Notes: a model not told the origin generated them from the letters alone. A stretch of 64,000 nt of DNA from Caballeronia sp. dw_19 (GCF_018449515.1 NZ_JAAVUQ010000006.1:186001-250000); one strand, 5' to 3'. Numbered from the stretch's first letter, positions 38,701-47,050 are shown. Program-made: numbers and translations.

Positions 38701-39185
38701 ATGCGGATCACATAGCCAATGTCGTGTTGCAGCCGCTGGTTCAGTTCGACCAGGAAATCGGCCGTTATCTTGGGCGTCTTGTCGATGCTCTCGACAAACT
38801 TCGCCAGCAACGGCGTTGGCTCGCGCTTGATCAGATACGGCGCCAGCTCAGCCGCGAGTTCCGGTTCGTACGCAAACGGGAATTTCTCGGCGTAGGGCTC
38901 GAGGAAGAAGTCGAAAGGGTTGTACACCGCCATTTCGGCGACCAGATCGACCGTGATCTTGAATTCCCGCGTTTTCTCGGGGAAGACAAGCCGCGCCTGA
39001 TAGTTGGCGAACGCGTCCTGCTGCCAGTTGATGAAGTGTTCGGCTGGCTCGACCCGCATCGAATAGGAAATGATCGGGGTACGGCAATGCGGCGCAGGCC
39101 GCAGGCGCACGACCTGCGGTGAAAGGCCGACGAGGCGGTCATAACGGTAGTGCGTGACATGGTTCAACGCGACACGGATTGACAC
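35724..39185 (-). CDS. transglutaminase-DUF2126 fusion protein
   Basis: A 1153-residue protein, first gene of the operon. The N-terminal transglutaminase part has Cys180 (GSCRDTGWLL), His229 (DLHAWCEVF) and Asp245 (IGLDPTSG). The large C-terminal part is DUF2126, with LTMGGEPTFV at 328-337 and MTDGRHTGTGGGNHFVLGG; it has been proposed to be a glutamine-synthetase-like amidoligase. A Gly/Ala/Thr-rich linker (about 578-622) interrupts DUF2126 and is probably a surface loop. GTG was chosen as start because AGGAG lies six bases upstream and homologues begin with SIRVALNHVTHYRYDR; an ATG nine codons earlier lacks this. Together with the ATP-grasp protein it may build and recycle an unknown peptide or amide product. 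Confidence 0.93.
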   Translation of the reverse strand: MSIRVALNHVTHYRYDRLVGLSPQVVRLRPAPHCRTPIISYSMRVEPAEHFINWQQDAFANYQARLVFPEKTREFKITVDLVAEMAVYNPFDFFLEPYAEKFPFAYEPELAAELAPYLIKREPTPLLAKFVESIDKTPKITADFLVELNQRLQHDIGYVIRMEPGVQTPEETLEKALGSCRDTGWLLVETLRQLGLAARFVSGYLIQLTPDQKSLDGPSGTEVDFTDLHAWCEVFLPGAGWIGLDPTSGLLAGEGHIPVACTPEPGSAAPISGAVDESEVEFEHIMQVQRVLETPRVTKPYTEEVWTAVQKMGAQVDQQLTDMDVRLTMGGEPTFVAVSDRDAAEWNTDALGPTKRGYAVSLMDKLRARYGVGGFLHLGQGKWYPGEQLPRWAMSLFWRADGEPIWEDPKLFADERDPGQYTAEDARRFIEHLASKVSLDPSYIQPGYEDTFYYLWRERRLPVNVDPFESELDDEMERMRLRRVFDAGLSQVTGYVLPIARERDIPMQAPAWVSGPWFFRDGRMYLIPGDSPMGYRLPLESLPWVSAGDYPYQHPHDPFGPPAPLRQAMELRMQYRGEAVVGEGIEGGTGEGVEAGTGVASGTGHAAATAPATSTREPSRGESASWIRRTALCVEARDPARAAGPEVEEKSFGSGKSLLHVFMPPLTELDDYLDLLAAIEATAADLRMKVVIEGYPPPRDARLKMLQVTPDPGVIEVNIHPASSWDQLVDHTEFLYQSAHESYLSTEKFMTDGRHTGTGGGNHFVLGGATPADSPFLRRPDLLASLIAYFINHPSMSYLFSGLFLGPTSQAPRVDEARNDQLYELEIAFKEIEHQLERLGGRDSALLPPWLIDRTLRNLLIDVTGNTHRAEFCIDKLYSPDGPTGRLGLLELRGFEMPPHARMSLVQQLLLRALVARFWDKPYTTRLTRWGTELHDRFLLGTFIEMDFHDVIADLNEAGYAFDTAWFAPHFEFRFPLVGAVQTNGIELTVRSALEPWHVMGEQGSPGGTVRYVDSSVERMEVRVLGLNDNRHVVTVNGVPLPLQPTGRVSEHVAGVRFRAWSQPTALHPSIGVDAPLTFDIVDTWSNRSIGGCRYHVAHPGGRNYVTYPVNAYEAESRRRARFFRIGHTPGRMVVEEPKRSLEFPFTLDLRRR

Positions 39186-39445
39186 ACCTGACTCCTGGAC
39201 GAATTTTGGCACTCTTCAAAAGCAAACTCCATGCCGTTTGGTCGAACGCACCATCGGGCAAGGCTCCCGGGAACTTCCATGCACTCAATACTGCGATTAA
39301 ACCGTTTTCATCATCCACTGTTGCACCAAACTAGAGCGTAAAACGCCCTTTACGGCTGGACCGGACCGTTCCTGCGGCGGCACGTGGCTTGCTTGATAAC
39401 CACCATCGCAGTTACTACGCCCGCCTTCCAGCCTATCTCTTCAAT

Positions 39446-40576
39446 ATGAAAACATTCCATTGCGGCCGTTGCCAGCATCACGTTTTTTTCGAGAACGTGA
39501 AATGCGAATCCTGCGCGGCGTTGCTGGGCTTCGTGCCTGAATTGTCTGAAGTTTGTGCGTTCGAACCGGCCGGCGAGACGCTATGGCGCACGCTGAATCC
39601 ATCGGCGAACGGTGCGCTGTTCCGGCAGTGCAACAACTACGCGCTCGAGAATGTCTGCAACTGGATGATCCCGGCGGACTCGCCGGACGTCTTGTGCCCG
39701 GCGTGCAGCCTGACGCGGACCATCCCCAACCTGTCCCAGCCGGAAAATCGCGTCTACTGGTACAAGCTGGAGACGGCCAAGCGGCGCCTGTTGTTCGCGC
39801 TCTCGGCGCTCGGGCTGAACACGGATTCGCGGCGGACCAATCCGGAAACCGGTTTGCAGTTCGAGTTTCTTGAAGACGGCGACAGGGGGGCGAAGGTGCT
39901 GACCGGTCACGACAACGGCCTCATTACGATGAACATAGCCGAAGCCGACGACGCCCTGCGTGAACGCATGCGCGCGGACATGCACGAGCCGTACCGGACC
40001 TTGCTGGGGCATTTCCGGCATGAGATAGGCCACTACTATTTCGACCGTCTCGTGGCGAATACGAGCTGGGAAGAGCCGTTTCGCGAGATGTTCGGCGATG
40101 AGCGCGCCGACTACGCCCAATCACTTCAGGCCCATTACGACAATGGACCGCCGGCCGACTGGGACCAGTCTTATGTGAGCGCGTACGCCACCACACATCC
40201 GTGGGAAGACTGGGCGGAGACGTGGGCACATTACCTGCATATCGTCGACACGGTGGACACTGCGGCCGCATGTGGATTCAAGCTCGATCCGAAGTCCGAC
40301 AACGAACCGTCGCTTACCGAGATCGAACCGGTCGAGAACACCAGTTTCGATAACCTCATGAAGCAATGGTTTCCGCTCATGTATGCATTGAACAGCTTGA
40401 ATCGAAGCCTGGGCCTGGCCGATGCGTATCCGTTCACGCTCTCGCCAAAGGTCGTCGCCAAACTGCGTTTCGTGCATAGGGTAATTGCGAGCGCGAGTGC
40501 CCAGAAACAAGCGAACGAAGCGACTGCTGACGTTCAGCAAGACATCAAGCAGGATCAGCCGGCGGCAACGGGTTGA
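39446..40576 (+). CDS. zinc-ribbon metallopeptidase of unknown role
   Basis: A 376-residue protein. The N-terminus has a zinc ribbon (CGRC at 6-9, CESC at 20-23) and a further CPAC at 84-87. The peptidase motif HEIGH is at 192-196 (FRHEIGHYYFDRL), followed by FGDERADYAQSLQAHY and HPWEDWAETWAHYLHIVDT, conserved in the family of putative zinc-binding metallopeptidases. No signal peptide. It is divergent from the DUF2126 operon across a 260-bp gap and is followed by a transglutaminase-like gene. This family is often found in that neighbourhood (recollection), so it may process the system's product. Confidence 0.9.
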   Translation: MKTFHCGRCQHHVFFENVKCESCAALLGFVPELSEVCAFEPAGETLWRTLNPSANGALFRQCNNYALENVCNWMIPADSPDVLCPACSLTRTIPNLSQPENRVYWYKLETAKRRLLFALSALGLNTDSRRTNPETGLQFEFLEDGDRGAKVLTGHDNGLITMNIAEADDALRERMRADMHEPYRTLLGHFRHEIGHYYFDRLVANTSWEEPFREMFGDERADYAQSLQAHYDNGPPADWDQSYVSAYATTHPWEDWAETWAHYLHIVDTVDTAAACGFKLDPKSDNEPSLTEIEPVENTSFDNLMKQWFPLMYALNSLNRSLGLADAYPFTLSPKVVAKLRFVHRVIASASAQKQANEATADVQQDIKQDQPAATG

Positions 40577-40700
40577 TCGTAAATTAATAAGGAGTTCGAT
40601 GGTTTTAACTCCGCCTTGAACATCGTCCTGGTGAAGCAAGCGAGGGCGATGTGTTAACTCCCCGGCCACTCATGCGCCCCAACCTAAAAAGGTCAGTCCG

Positions 40701-41504
40701 ATGAAGCTCCGCGTTGGTTACGAACTGGTCTACGAATGCGTGCAGCCAACCCCGATGCTGCTGATGTTGAACATGCACGCATCGCGGGCGCAGAACATCC
40801 TCGTCCCGGACATCCTGAGGGTCAACCCGCCGGTGCCCTACTCGCAGTATCACGATTCATTCGGCAACCTGTGCAGCCGGCTGGTTGCGCCGCAAGGCTG
40901 GCTTACGCTATCCACGCAGGGATTGATCGACGTGCCGCCTTATATGGAGTTGCCGGAGCCAAACGGTTATCAGCATGCCGTTGAAGAACTGCCCGACGAG
41001 TGCATGCAGTTCCTGCTCGGCAGCCGCTATTGCGAGACCGATTTGCTGTCCGATGCCGCGTGGCAGATGTTCGGCCATACGCCCCTCGGACGCGCCCGGG
41101 TGCAGGCTATTTGCGACTTCGTTCATCGGCACATACGGTTCGACTATAACTGCGCGCGTCCGACCAAGACGGCGTTCGAAGCGTACCGGGAAGGCGTGGG
41201 CGTGTGCCGGGACTTTGCTCATCTGGCCGTCGCGTTATGCCGCACGATGAACATTCCGGCGCGTTATTGCACAGGGTATATCAGCGATGTCGGTTTGCCG
41301 CCGCCCTACGCGCCCATGGATTTCTGCGCCTGGATCGAGGTGTATCTGGGCAACACGTGGCAGACATTCGATCCGCGCAACAATGCGCCGCGCACCGGAC
41401 GCGTATTGATGGCACGAGGCCGCGACGCCGCCGACGTCGCGTTGAGCAACACGTTCGGCGCCACCACGCTGGTGAGGTTCAGCGTGGTCTGCGAACCTCA
41501 GTAA
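40701..41504 (+). CDS. transglutaminase-like protein with altered His position
   Basis: A 267-residue transglutaminase-superfamily protein: KLRVGYELVYECVQPTPMLLMLN at the N-terminus, Cys169 in GVGVCRDFAHLAVALCR, and Asp224 in TFDPRNN. At the usual catalytic His position the sequence reads MDFCAWIEVYL, with Cys209. Some members of this branch have other residues there (recollection), so activity is uncertain rather than excluded. It begins 124 bp after the metallopeptidase with AAGG upstream. It is the fifth member of the local transglutaminase/amidoligase group and the third transglutaminase-like domain. Confidence 0.9.
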   Translation: MKLRVGYELVYECVQPTPMLLMLNMHASRAQNILVPDILRVNPPVPYSQYHDSFGNLCSRLVAPQGWLTLSTQGLIDVPPYMELPEPNGYQHAVEELPDECMQFLLGSRYCETDLLSDAAWQMFGHTPLGRARVQAICDFVHRHIRFDYNCARPTKTAFEAYREGVGVCRDFAHLAVALCRTMNIPARYCTGYISDVGLPPPYAPMDFCAWIEVYLGNTWQTFDPRNNAPRTGRVLMARGRDAADVALSNTFGATTLVRFSVVCEPQ

Positions 41505-41532
41505 TCCGCACGACGTATTCAACCAGGAAAAT

Positions 41533-42045
41533 TCAGCAAAGCGCAGGCGCCGTGCGAGCCAGCCTATGGAAGTGGCGACCGAAATAAATCAGGCTGTCGC
41601 CGTCGCCGCGCACGACGATGTCCGCCACTTCCACGAACATCACGGAGTGCGAACCAACTGTTTTAGTATCGACAATGCGGCCTTCAAGGCTGGCAAGCGC
41701 ATCGGCGAGAACGGGCAAGCCGAGGCGTCCAGCAGTCCATGCCTGCTGCTCGAATCGTTCGCTCATCGGCAGGTTGGTCATGCCGGCGAAATGACGCGCC
41801 AACTCCTGGTGATCGGCAGGCAGCACGTTGATGCAGACGTTGCCATTGCCCGCGAACACGGCATGCGCTGCGCTGGACTGGTTCACGCAGACAAGCATGG
41901 TGGGCGGCGTGTCGGTAACCGAACACACCGCGCTTGCGGTCATGCCGCAGCGGCCGCGCGGACCGTCCGTGGTGATGATGTTGACGGCCGCCGACAGGTA
42001 CGCCATGGCCTCCCGAAACAGCTTGCGGGTGCTTTCGTTATTCAT
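41533..42045 (-). CDS. NAD(P)H:flavin reductase, HpaC/RutF type
   Basis: A 170-residue flavin reductase: FREAMAYLSAAVNIITTDGPRGRCGMTASAVCSVTDTPPTMLVCVNQSSAAH and NVCINVLPADHQELARHFAG are the FMN-binding blocks of the HpaC/HsaB/RutF family. It would supply free FMNH2 or FADH2 to a two-component monooxygenase. GGGGAA lies before the ATG. No oxygenase is adjacent; the flavin monooxygenases at 8503-11019 and 19282 lie 21 kb or more away and are possible but unproven partners. Convergent with the transglutaminase-like gene, 28 bp apart. Confidence 0.9.
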   Translation of the reverse strand: MNNESTRKLFREAMAYLSAAVNIITTDGPRGRCGMTASAVCSVTDTPPTMLVCVNQSSAAHAVFAGNGNVCINVLPADHQELARHFAGMTNLPMSERFEQQAWTAGRLGLPVLADALASLEGRIVDTKTVGSHSVMFVEVADIVVRGDGDSLIYFGRHFHRLARTAPALC

Positions 42046-42360
42046 GTCCTGTTCCCCGGTTCACGCTAATACCCCTGAAACACCTGAATACAACGGACTG
42101 TTGCGCCTCGTGCTGTTTCATCGGGTCGTTCGCCGGGAATGGCGCGCTACATAACGACCGTGGCGACCGTGCGGTGGGCAAACAGGCGGCTGCATCCGGT
42201 AATGGCCGTAGCTTGCCGCGATCCCGGCAGGCCGGTATGCCTGCTGGACCACATCCGCGGGTAAATGATCGGGGAACGGCCACGCTGCGTCCGCCGGATT
42301 GCCCGGCTGACGCAGCAGTTCAGCGCATCGGTTCGCTACGTGGAAAGATGGCGCCCGGTG
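42046..42360. other. intergenic region, nothing recognised
   Basis: About 315 bp between the flavin reductase start and the VOC protein stop. Presumably it holds the reductase promoter. No open frame with a ribosome binding site and no strong repeat was seen. Confidence 0.4.
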
Positions 42361-42795
42361 TTACTTCGCAAACAGCGAAGCGATGTTCGCAAACGCCTTG
42401 ATCTCTAGCGCATTTCCCGACGGGTCCAGGAAAAACATGGTCGCCTGTTCACCGACTTCGCCCTTGAAGCGCACATGCGGCTCGATGATGAATTCCACTC
42501 CGGCCGCCGTGAGTTTGTCCGATGTCGCTTGCCACTGATCCATTGGCAGCACCACGCCGAAGTGCCGGACCGGGACTGCATCGCCGTCTACCGCGCTCGT
42601 CTTCCGATGACCGATTTCGTCCGGCGCGAGATGGGCCACGATCTGGTGCCCGTAGAAATTGAAGTCCACCCAGTCGGCAGAGCTGCGGCCTTCCGGGCAA
42701 CCGAGCAGGTCGCCATAAAATTCACGGGCGGCCGCAATGTCATGGACCGGAAAGGCGAGATGAAATGGGGAAATGGCAGCAGTGGTGTCGCTCAT
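42361..42795 (-). CDS. VOC-family (glyoxalase-like) protein
   Basis: A 144-residue single VOC-fold protein: [30 protein letters not shown] at the N-terminus, [14 protein letters not shown] in the middle, and [17 protein letters not shown] at the C-terminus. Likely metal ligands are His (FHLAF), His (RHFGV) and Glu (ALEIK), as in glyoxalases and extradiol dioxygenases. MSDTTAA was taken as start; an upstream ATG adds 23 residues that would cover the divergent promoter. It is divergent from a LysR regulator, which is its probable controller. The substrate is not predictable. Confidence 0.88.
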   Translation of the reverse strand: MSDTTAAISPFHLAFPVHDIAAAREFYGDLLGCPEGRSSADWVDFNFYGHQIVAHLAPDEIGHRKTSAVDGDAVPVRHFGVVLPMDQWQATSDKLTAAGVEFIIEPHVRFKGEVGEQATMFFLDPSGNALEIKAFANIASLFAK

Positions 42796-43010
42796 GGCAG
42801 GCTCGGATATCGGTTGAATTACGTATTCGACGACGCGGACGAGGTCCGTCCGCACCGCGTTCATGGTGCGCGAAAAATGGATGTCACGCCATGGATGGAC
42901 AGTTTAGGGGCAACGAGAATAGTTGAATAATGATAGTTTTTTTAGCTCAGCATCAATAAAATCGATTAATAAAAATCTGCCAAAGATCCACTAAAACCGT
43001 CGATAAAACC

Positions 43011-43877
43011 ATGATGCGAGAGCTGAAAACCTTTCTGGCGGTGGTGCGTTTCGGGACGTTCGCGAGCGCCGGAGCGCATATCGGACTGACGCAATCGGCT
43101 GTCAGCGCGCAGATCCAGCGGCTGGAGGAAGATCTGGGTTTCCTGCTATTCGACCGGACCGGACGCTCGGCCACGCTCAATGCCGCCGGCAAGCAGACGG
43201 TCGACACGGCCGAGGAATTGTTGTCGGTTTACGCACGCCTCGCCGCGCGTGGCGGCACGGCGGAACAGTCCGGCCTGCTGCGGGTGGGGGCTATTGCTTC
43301 GGCGCAGGCTTCGTTTCTCGTCAGCGCAATCGAATTGTTCCGGCGGACTTCGCCCGGGTGGCGAATCCGCGTGGTTCCTGGCGTGTCGCTCAACTTGCTC
43401 GCGCAGGTGGACTCCGGCGAGGTCGACGTCGCGGTGATCATCAAACCCCCTTTCGCGTTGCCGGCCGAATTGCAATGGCGCACGCTGCTCACCGAAACCT
43501 TCGTGCTGCTGGTCCCGCGCGAGCTTGCGGACCGGCCGTGGCGCACGCTGCTCAAGTCAGAGCCCTTCATCCGATACGAGCGGAGCTCCTTTGGAGGCCG
43601 CCTCGTCGACCGCTTTCTCAGAAGGATTCGCGTGACGGTGCAGGACGTGGTCGAACTGGATGAATTGCAGGGAATCGTCGGGCTCGTGGCGCACGGGGCA
43701 GGCATTGCGCTCATCCCGCAATCGTCCGCGCTGCATATACCGGAGACCGTGCGCGCGTTGTCTCTTGGAGACGATACCTTCACGCGTGAAATCGGCCTTG
43801 TCCAGCGGCATACGAGAAATGAGCAAACCGTCACCGTGCAATTCGCCGGGTCTGTCTGTGCAGTTCTGCCACGGTGA
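43011..43877 (+). CDS. LysR-family transcriptional regulator
   Basis: A 288-residue regulator. The N-terminal helix-turn-helix reads FLAVVRFGTFASAGAHIGLTQSAVSAQIQRLEEDLGFLLFDRTGR, followed by the periplasmic-binding-like effector domain (LRVGAIASAQASFLVSAIELFRR, VDVAVIIKPPF, IVGLVAHGAGIALIPQSS). It is divergent from the VOC gene with a 215-bp AT-rich gap, the standard LysR arrangement, so it probably controls that gene. The effector is unknown. Confidence 0.92.
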   Translation: MMRELKTFLAVVRFGTFASAGAHIGLTQSAVSAQIQRLEEDLGFLLFDRTGRSATLNAAGKQTVDTAEELLSVYARLAARGGTAEQSGLLRVGAIASAQASFLVSAIELFRRTSPGWRIRVVPGVSLNLLAQVDSGEVDVAVIIKPPFALPAELQWRTLLTETFVLLVPRELADRPWRTLLKSEPFIRYERSSFGGRLVDRFLRRIRVTVQDVVELDELQGIVGLVAHGAGIALIPQSSALHIPETVRALSLGDDTFTREIGLVQRHTRNEQTVTVQFAGSVCAVLPR

Positions 43878-43993
43878 GGGATGCCGCTTCATTGGGGTCC
43901 AAGGCGCAGGGGAACGGAAAATCGGGTTAAGCCGCGCTCTCGCAAGAGCGCCGGGATCTGGTTGGTCTTGGCTCCTCTCCTGAACGCGTCGCG

Positions 43994-44929
43994 CTAGGCC
44001 CAGTGACGGCTCAGGAACGCCGCCACCTCGTCGAGCGCGCGGCGCGCGGTCGGCAGGTCTCTCGTCGAGCCTTGGAATACGTGGTGCAACCCGTCGAAGA
44101 TATCGAGCCGCACCTCGCCGCCCTTGTCCGCGGCCGCCTTCGCATAGCGCCGCGCGTCGTCCAGCAGGATCTCGTCGCCGCCCACCTGGATGAGCAACGG
44201 CGGCAGGACCTCGGGCACGGCGTAGAGCGGTGACGCCCGGCCGTCCTTCGGATCGGCGCCGGCAAGATAGGTTCCTGCAGGCCCGGCAAGCATTTCCGGC
44301 TCGAAGATGGGGTCGTGGATGTCGGGACTAGTGAACGACGCGCCGGTCATCGCCAGATCGAGCCAGGGCGAAAAGACCGCGACGGCCGCTATCGTAGGCG
44401 AAGTCGTCGGATCGCCGAGCACGCTAAGGGCCAGCGCGCCGCCCGCGGAGTCGCCGACCAGCGCGACCTGCGAAACACCCTGGCCCTGGCCGCCCAACCA
44501 GCGGCGAACAGCGGCGGCGGCCTCAGGCGCGGCCGGGAATACGTGCTCCGGAGCCAGTGGATAGTCGGCCACGAACACCGCCACTCCGGCGCGGACCGCG
44601 ACCTGGCTGGCCATGCCACGATAGGCTTTGGCCGAGCCCAGCAGATAAGCGCCGCCGTGCAGGAAGAGGATCGTCCGATCGGCCGGGGCACCGCTCGGGC
44701 GCACCCACCAGCCGCTAACGCCGTCGCGGTCGATGGCTTCCAGAGTGACGCCATCGGCGATCGGCGTCCTGGCGATCAGCGTGTCATACGTCTCGCGCTG
44801 ATCGCCGGTCGGGTTCGAGAACAACTGGTGGATCTCGGCGAGCACAGTTTGCTCAATTTGGCGCTCGTCGTCGGACAAAACGTGCCGGGTCTCGACGAAG
44901 GCTGTCGTGGCAACAGTGGTCGTGGTCAT
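43994..44929 (-). CDS. alpha/beta hydrolase, HSL-type esterase
   Basis: A 311-residue esterase of the hormone-sensitive lipase family. The oxyanion-hole motif HGGAY (LFLHGGAYLLGS) lies near residue 95 and the nucleophile motif GDSAGG (ALVGDSAGGALAL) near 160; the acid is probably in the GGDEILLDDA segment and the base His in DGLHHVFQG. It hydrolyses short acyl esters in the family. GAGGAA lies before the ATG. It diverges from a LysR gene across a 135-bp region with a symmetrical site, so it is probably the regulated target. Confidence 0.91.
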   Translation of the reverse strand: MTTTTVATTAFVETRHVLSDDERQIEQTVLAEIHQLFSNPTGDQRETYDTLIARTPIADGVTLEAIDRDGVSGWWVRPSGAPADRTILFLHGGAYLLGSAKAYRGMASQVAVRAGVAVFVADYPLAPEHVFPAAPEAAAAVRRWLGGQGQGVSQVALVGDSAGGALALSVLGDPTTSPTIAAVAVFSPWLDLAMTGASFTSPDIHDPIFEPEMLAGPAGTYLAGADPKDGRASPLYAVPEVLPPLLIQVGGDEILLDDARRYAKAAADKGGEVRLDIFDGLHHVFQGSTRDLPTARRALDEVAAFLSRHWA

Positions 44930-45036
44930 GGGATATTCCTCAGGTTTTTGAGGCCGGAAACCACCGGCCCTCATCTGCCGACAGAATCATCCATTTCCAT
45001 CTGGCGTAGAACCCCGGACCCTGGAATACAATCCAT

Positions 45037-45057
45037 TCCCAATAGGAATTATTGGGA
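45037..45057. promoter_or_regulatory. 8-bp inverted repeat, likely LysR binding site
   Basis: TCCCAATA and TATTGGGA are perfect arms around GGAAT, ending seven bases before the LysR start codon, in the gap between the divergent esterase and LysR genes. The size and T-A framing fit a LysR box and autoregulation. Confidence 0.55.
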
Positions 45058-45064
45058 CCCTTCA

Positions 45065-45976
45065 ATGGATCGGCTCGACGCAATGCGCCTCTTCGTTCGT
45101 GTGGTCGAGCGCGGCAGCTTTTCGGCGGTTGCCCGGGAAGCCGGGGTCGGCCAGTCGGCGGTCAGCAAACAGATCGCCGCCCTTGAAGCTCACCTGGGTG
45201 CGCAACTGATGCGCCGCACCTCGCGGAGCATGACCCTCACCGACGCTGGCCAGATCTTCTACGAATCCGCCTTGCGGCTGGTCGACGAATTCGATGCAGC
45301 GGAGTCCCTGGTTGGCCGCGGCCAGTCGGCGCCGTCCGGCCTGATCCGGGTGACCGTCGCCCCGGTGTTCGGGCGACTCTACATAGTGCCGCGCCTCCCC
45401 GAGTTCTTTGCTCGCTATCCGGACATCTCCGTCGAGCTCACCGGCTCCGGGCGCAACATCAACCTGATCGAGGAAGGCGTCGACTTGGCGATCCGCAACG
45501 GCGAGCTCGCCGATTCGAGCATGATCGTGCGCCGCATCGCCATGGCGCCTTTCGCGACCGTCGCCACGCCGGCGTACCTCGCAGTTCGCGGCGAGCCGCG
45601 AACCCCCGCCGACCTGGACACCCACGCCTGCCTGATTTTTGCCCCGCTCCACGAACCGCTACCGTGGGAGTTCCGGGACGGGTCGAAGTCCGTTCTGCAT
45701 CATCCAAGGTCGAACTTCCGCACCGCCGACGCCGAGCAGATCCGGGCCGCGGCGCTCGCCGACCTCGGCCTGGCCCACGGTCCGGTCTGGGCGTTCGCGC
45801 CCGAGATCGCCTCGGGCGCGCTCCGCGTCGTGCTGGCCGACTACGCTCCCGGCCCACTGGCCATCAGCGCCGTCCACCCCGCCGGCCGCCGCCTGCCCAC
45901 CAAGGTCCGGGTGTTCATCGACTTCCTGGTAGAGACCCTGGCGGGTAATCCGGCGCTGACGGGGCAACTGGGTTGA
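45065..45976 (+). CDS. LysR-family transcriptional regulator
   Basis: A 303-residue regulator of the branch with the opening MDRLDAMRLFVRVVERGSFSAVAREAGVGQSAVSKQIAALEAHLGAQLMRRTSR, which often controls neighbouring oxidoreductase or esterase genes. The effector domain follows (IRVTVAPVFGRLYIVPRLPEFFARYPDISVEL, GVDLAIRNGEL). The ATG immediately follows the inverted repeat. It is divergent from the esterase. The frame is open far upstream, antisense to the esterase, and that extension was rejected. Confidence 0.92.
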   Translation: MDRLDAMRLFVRVVERGSFSAVAREAGVGQSAVSKQIAALEAHLGAQLMRRTSRSMTLTDAGQIFYESALRLVDEFDAAESLVGRGQSAPSGLIRVTVAPVFGRLYIVPRLPEFFARYPDISVELTGSGRNINLIEEGVDLAIRNGELADSSMIVRRIAMAPFATVATPAYLAVRGEPRTPADLDTHACLIFAPLHEPLPWEFRDGSKSVLHHPRSNFRTADAEQIRAAALADLGLAHGPVWAFAPEIASGALRVVLADYAPGPLAISAVHPAGRRLPTKVRVFIDFLVETLAGNPALTGQLG

Positions 45977-46025
45977 GTCGGCATTTAACGGCGTCGGCGT
46001 TTCTCCGGTTTCGGTTCTTTTTGTT

Positions 46026-46305
46026 TTTCTCGGACAACAATTGGCCGGACGCGACGGCACGCTTACTGCATCGATCATGATGGCAACGCAGCCGACGATG
46101 GGCCTGATTGTGAATTCGATCGCGCAGGATTGCGCCGCCGCTGTATTCGTTTCTGTTTATCCTGTGCCGTTTGCCGGGGTCGCACTGGTCGTGACAAAAG
46201 GCGATATGCGGCCCTGCTGAACGAGCCTCGGCATTACTCGGCGAACGCGTTGATTGTGGTGGGCGCGCTGTGCTGGGTGATCTATACGTTCGGTGCGTCA
46301 ACCTT
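46026..46305 (+). pseudogene. remnant of an EamA/DMT-family transporter
   Basis: Pieces of one transporter occur in different frames. Frame 1 gives FLGQQLAGRDGTLTASIMMATQPTMGL and later PFAGVALVVTKGDMR. A second frame gives APPLYSFLFIL in between, and after a one-base loss near 46210 continues as ALLNEPRHYSANALIVVGALCWVIYTFGAS. Put together this is the end of the first EamA domain and the start of the second. Both ends of the gene are missing. It is a decayed fragment, flanked by the LysR gene and a small minus-strand gene. Confidence 0.75.
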
Positions 46306-46387
46306 CAAAATTTGCGCCGTCGCACGCGGCGCGTTGCTGCCGGTTCATAGAACCGGGCCGCTACCCACCCGGTATCGGCCCCCGTCC

Positions 46388-46612
46388 TCAAAGAACCTGG
46401 AACGGCGCTCTCGGTACTGTATCTCCGTCCAGAGTGGCTATCGCCCAGACGACCGCAAAATTCGTGGCGGCATTATGCGAAGCGAAACGGCCAAGTGTGC
46501 CGTGCGAGCGTTGATTCCCATGCTCGTCCCGGATGATCACAAATGAATCAAAGGCGCCCCGGGCGGGGGCAACCACGGGTCGTATAGTCGATCCTCGGTA
46601 TTGCATTTCCAT
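46388..46612 (-). CDS. small hypothetical protein
   Basis: A 74-residue protein, MEMQYRGSTIRPVVAPARGAF... with FVIIRDEHGNQRSHGTLGRFAS and AVVWAIATLDG. It has the look of a short Burkholderia-type protein with an alternating beta pattern; I recall similar small proteins in that group but know no function. GAGGG precedes the ATG by eight bases. No signal peptide or membrane helix. It lies next to the decayed transporter and may belong to a remodelled region. Confidence 0.6.
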   Translation of the reverse strand: MEMQYRGSTIRPVVAPARGAFDSFVIIRDEHGNQRSHGTLGRFASHNAATNFAVVWAIATLDGDTVPRAPFQVL

Positions 46613-46816
46613 ATTCAGCCCTCTCTCATAGGTTGATGCAATGGAAGCCAGAGTAAAAAACCAGAAACGTTTTAGTTGTCAATGCGTCTATGCGCAACGT
46701 TTTGGAATCAATATGTCAAAAACGTGAAACTCAAACCCGCATAACTGAATGTTGCGTGCGACGGTCCTTTAATTCACCTTACCGCACAATTCGTTGCATA
46801 ACGCTCCGCGCCACTA

Positions 46817-47050
46817 TCAAACTACCGGGTTCACGCATTCGAGCATTCGCTGCATAGTGGCGTGCTGGGTTGGCGTCAGTTCCGGATAACGCGCCAGATC
46901 GATGACACGCTTGCGCCAATAAGCCTGGCCAAGTAGCGAACCGCTGCCCTCGTCGCTCCAGCGCGGAACGATCCGCTCCAGATGCGCAATTTCCTGCTCG
47001 ACCAATAATGGATGTCGGGGGGCTGCTTCGAAGGTCTGGTCAAGGCTCAC
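46817..47050 (-). CDS. small hypothetical protein
   Basis: A 77-residue, probably helical, cytoplasmic protein (HPLLVEQEIAHLERIVPRWSDEG, LGQAYWRKRVIDLARYPELTPTQHATMQRMLECV). The start is GTG with GGAG eight bases upstream; no in-frame ATG is available nearby. The family is not recognised. It is separated from the 46388-46612 gene by about 200 bp on the same strand and they might share a transcript. Confidence 0.6.
   Translation of the reverse strand: MSLDQTFEAAPRHPLLVEQEIAHLERIVPRWSDEGSGSLLGQAYWRKRVIDLARYPELTPTQHATMQRMLECVNPVV

Noticed and set aside
44315..45064. Upstream extension of the LysR frame at 45065
   Set aside because: It is antisense to the esterase gene; the LysR family start is at MDRLDAMRLF.
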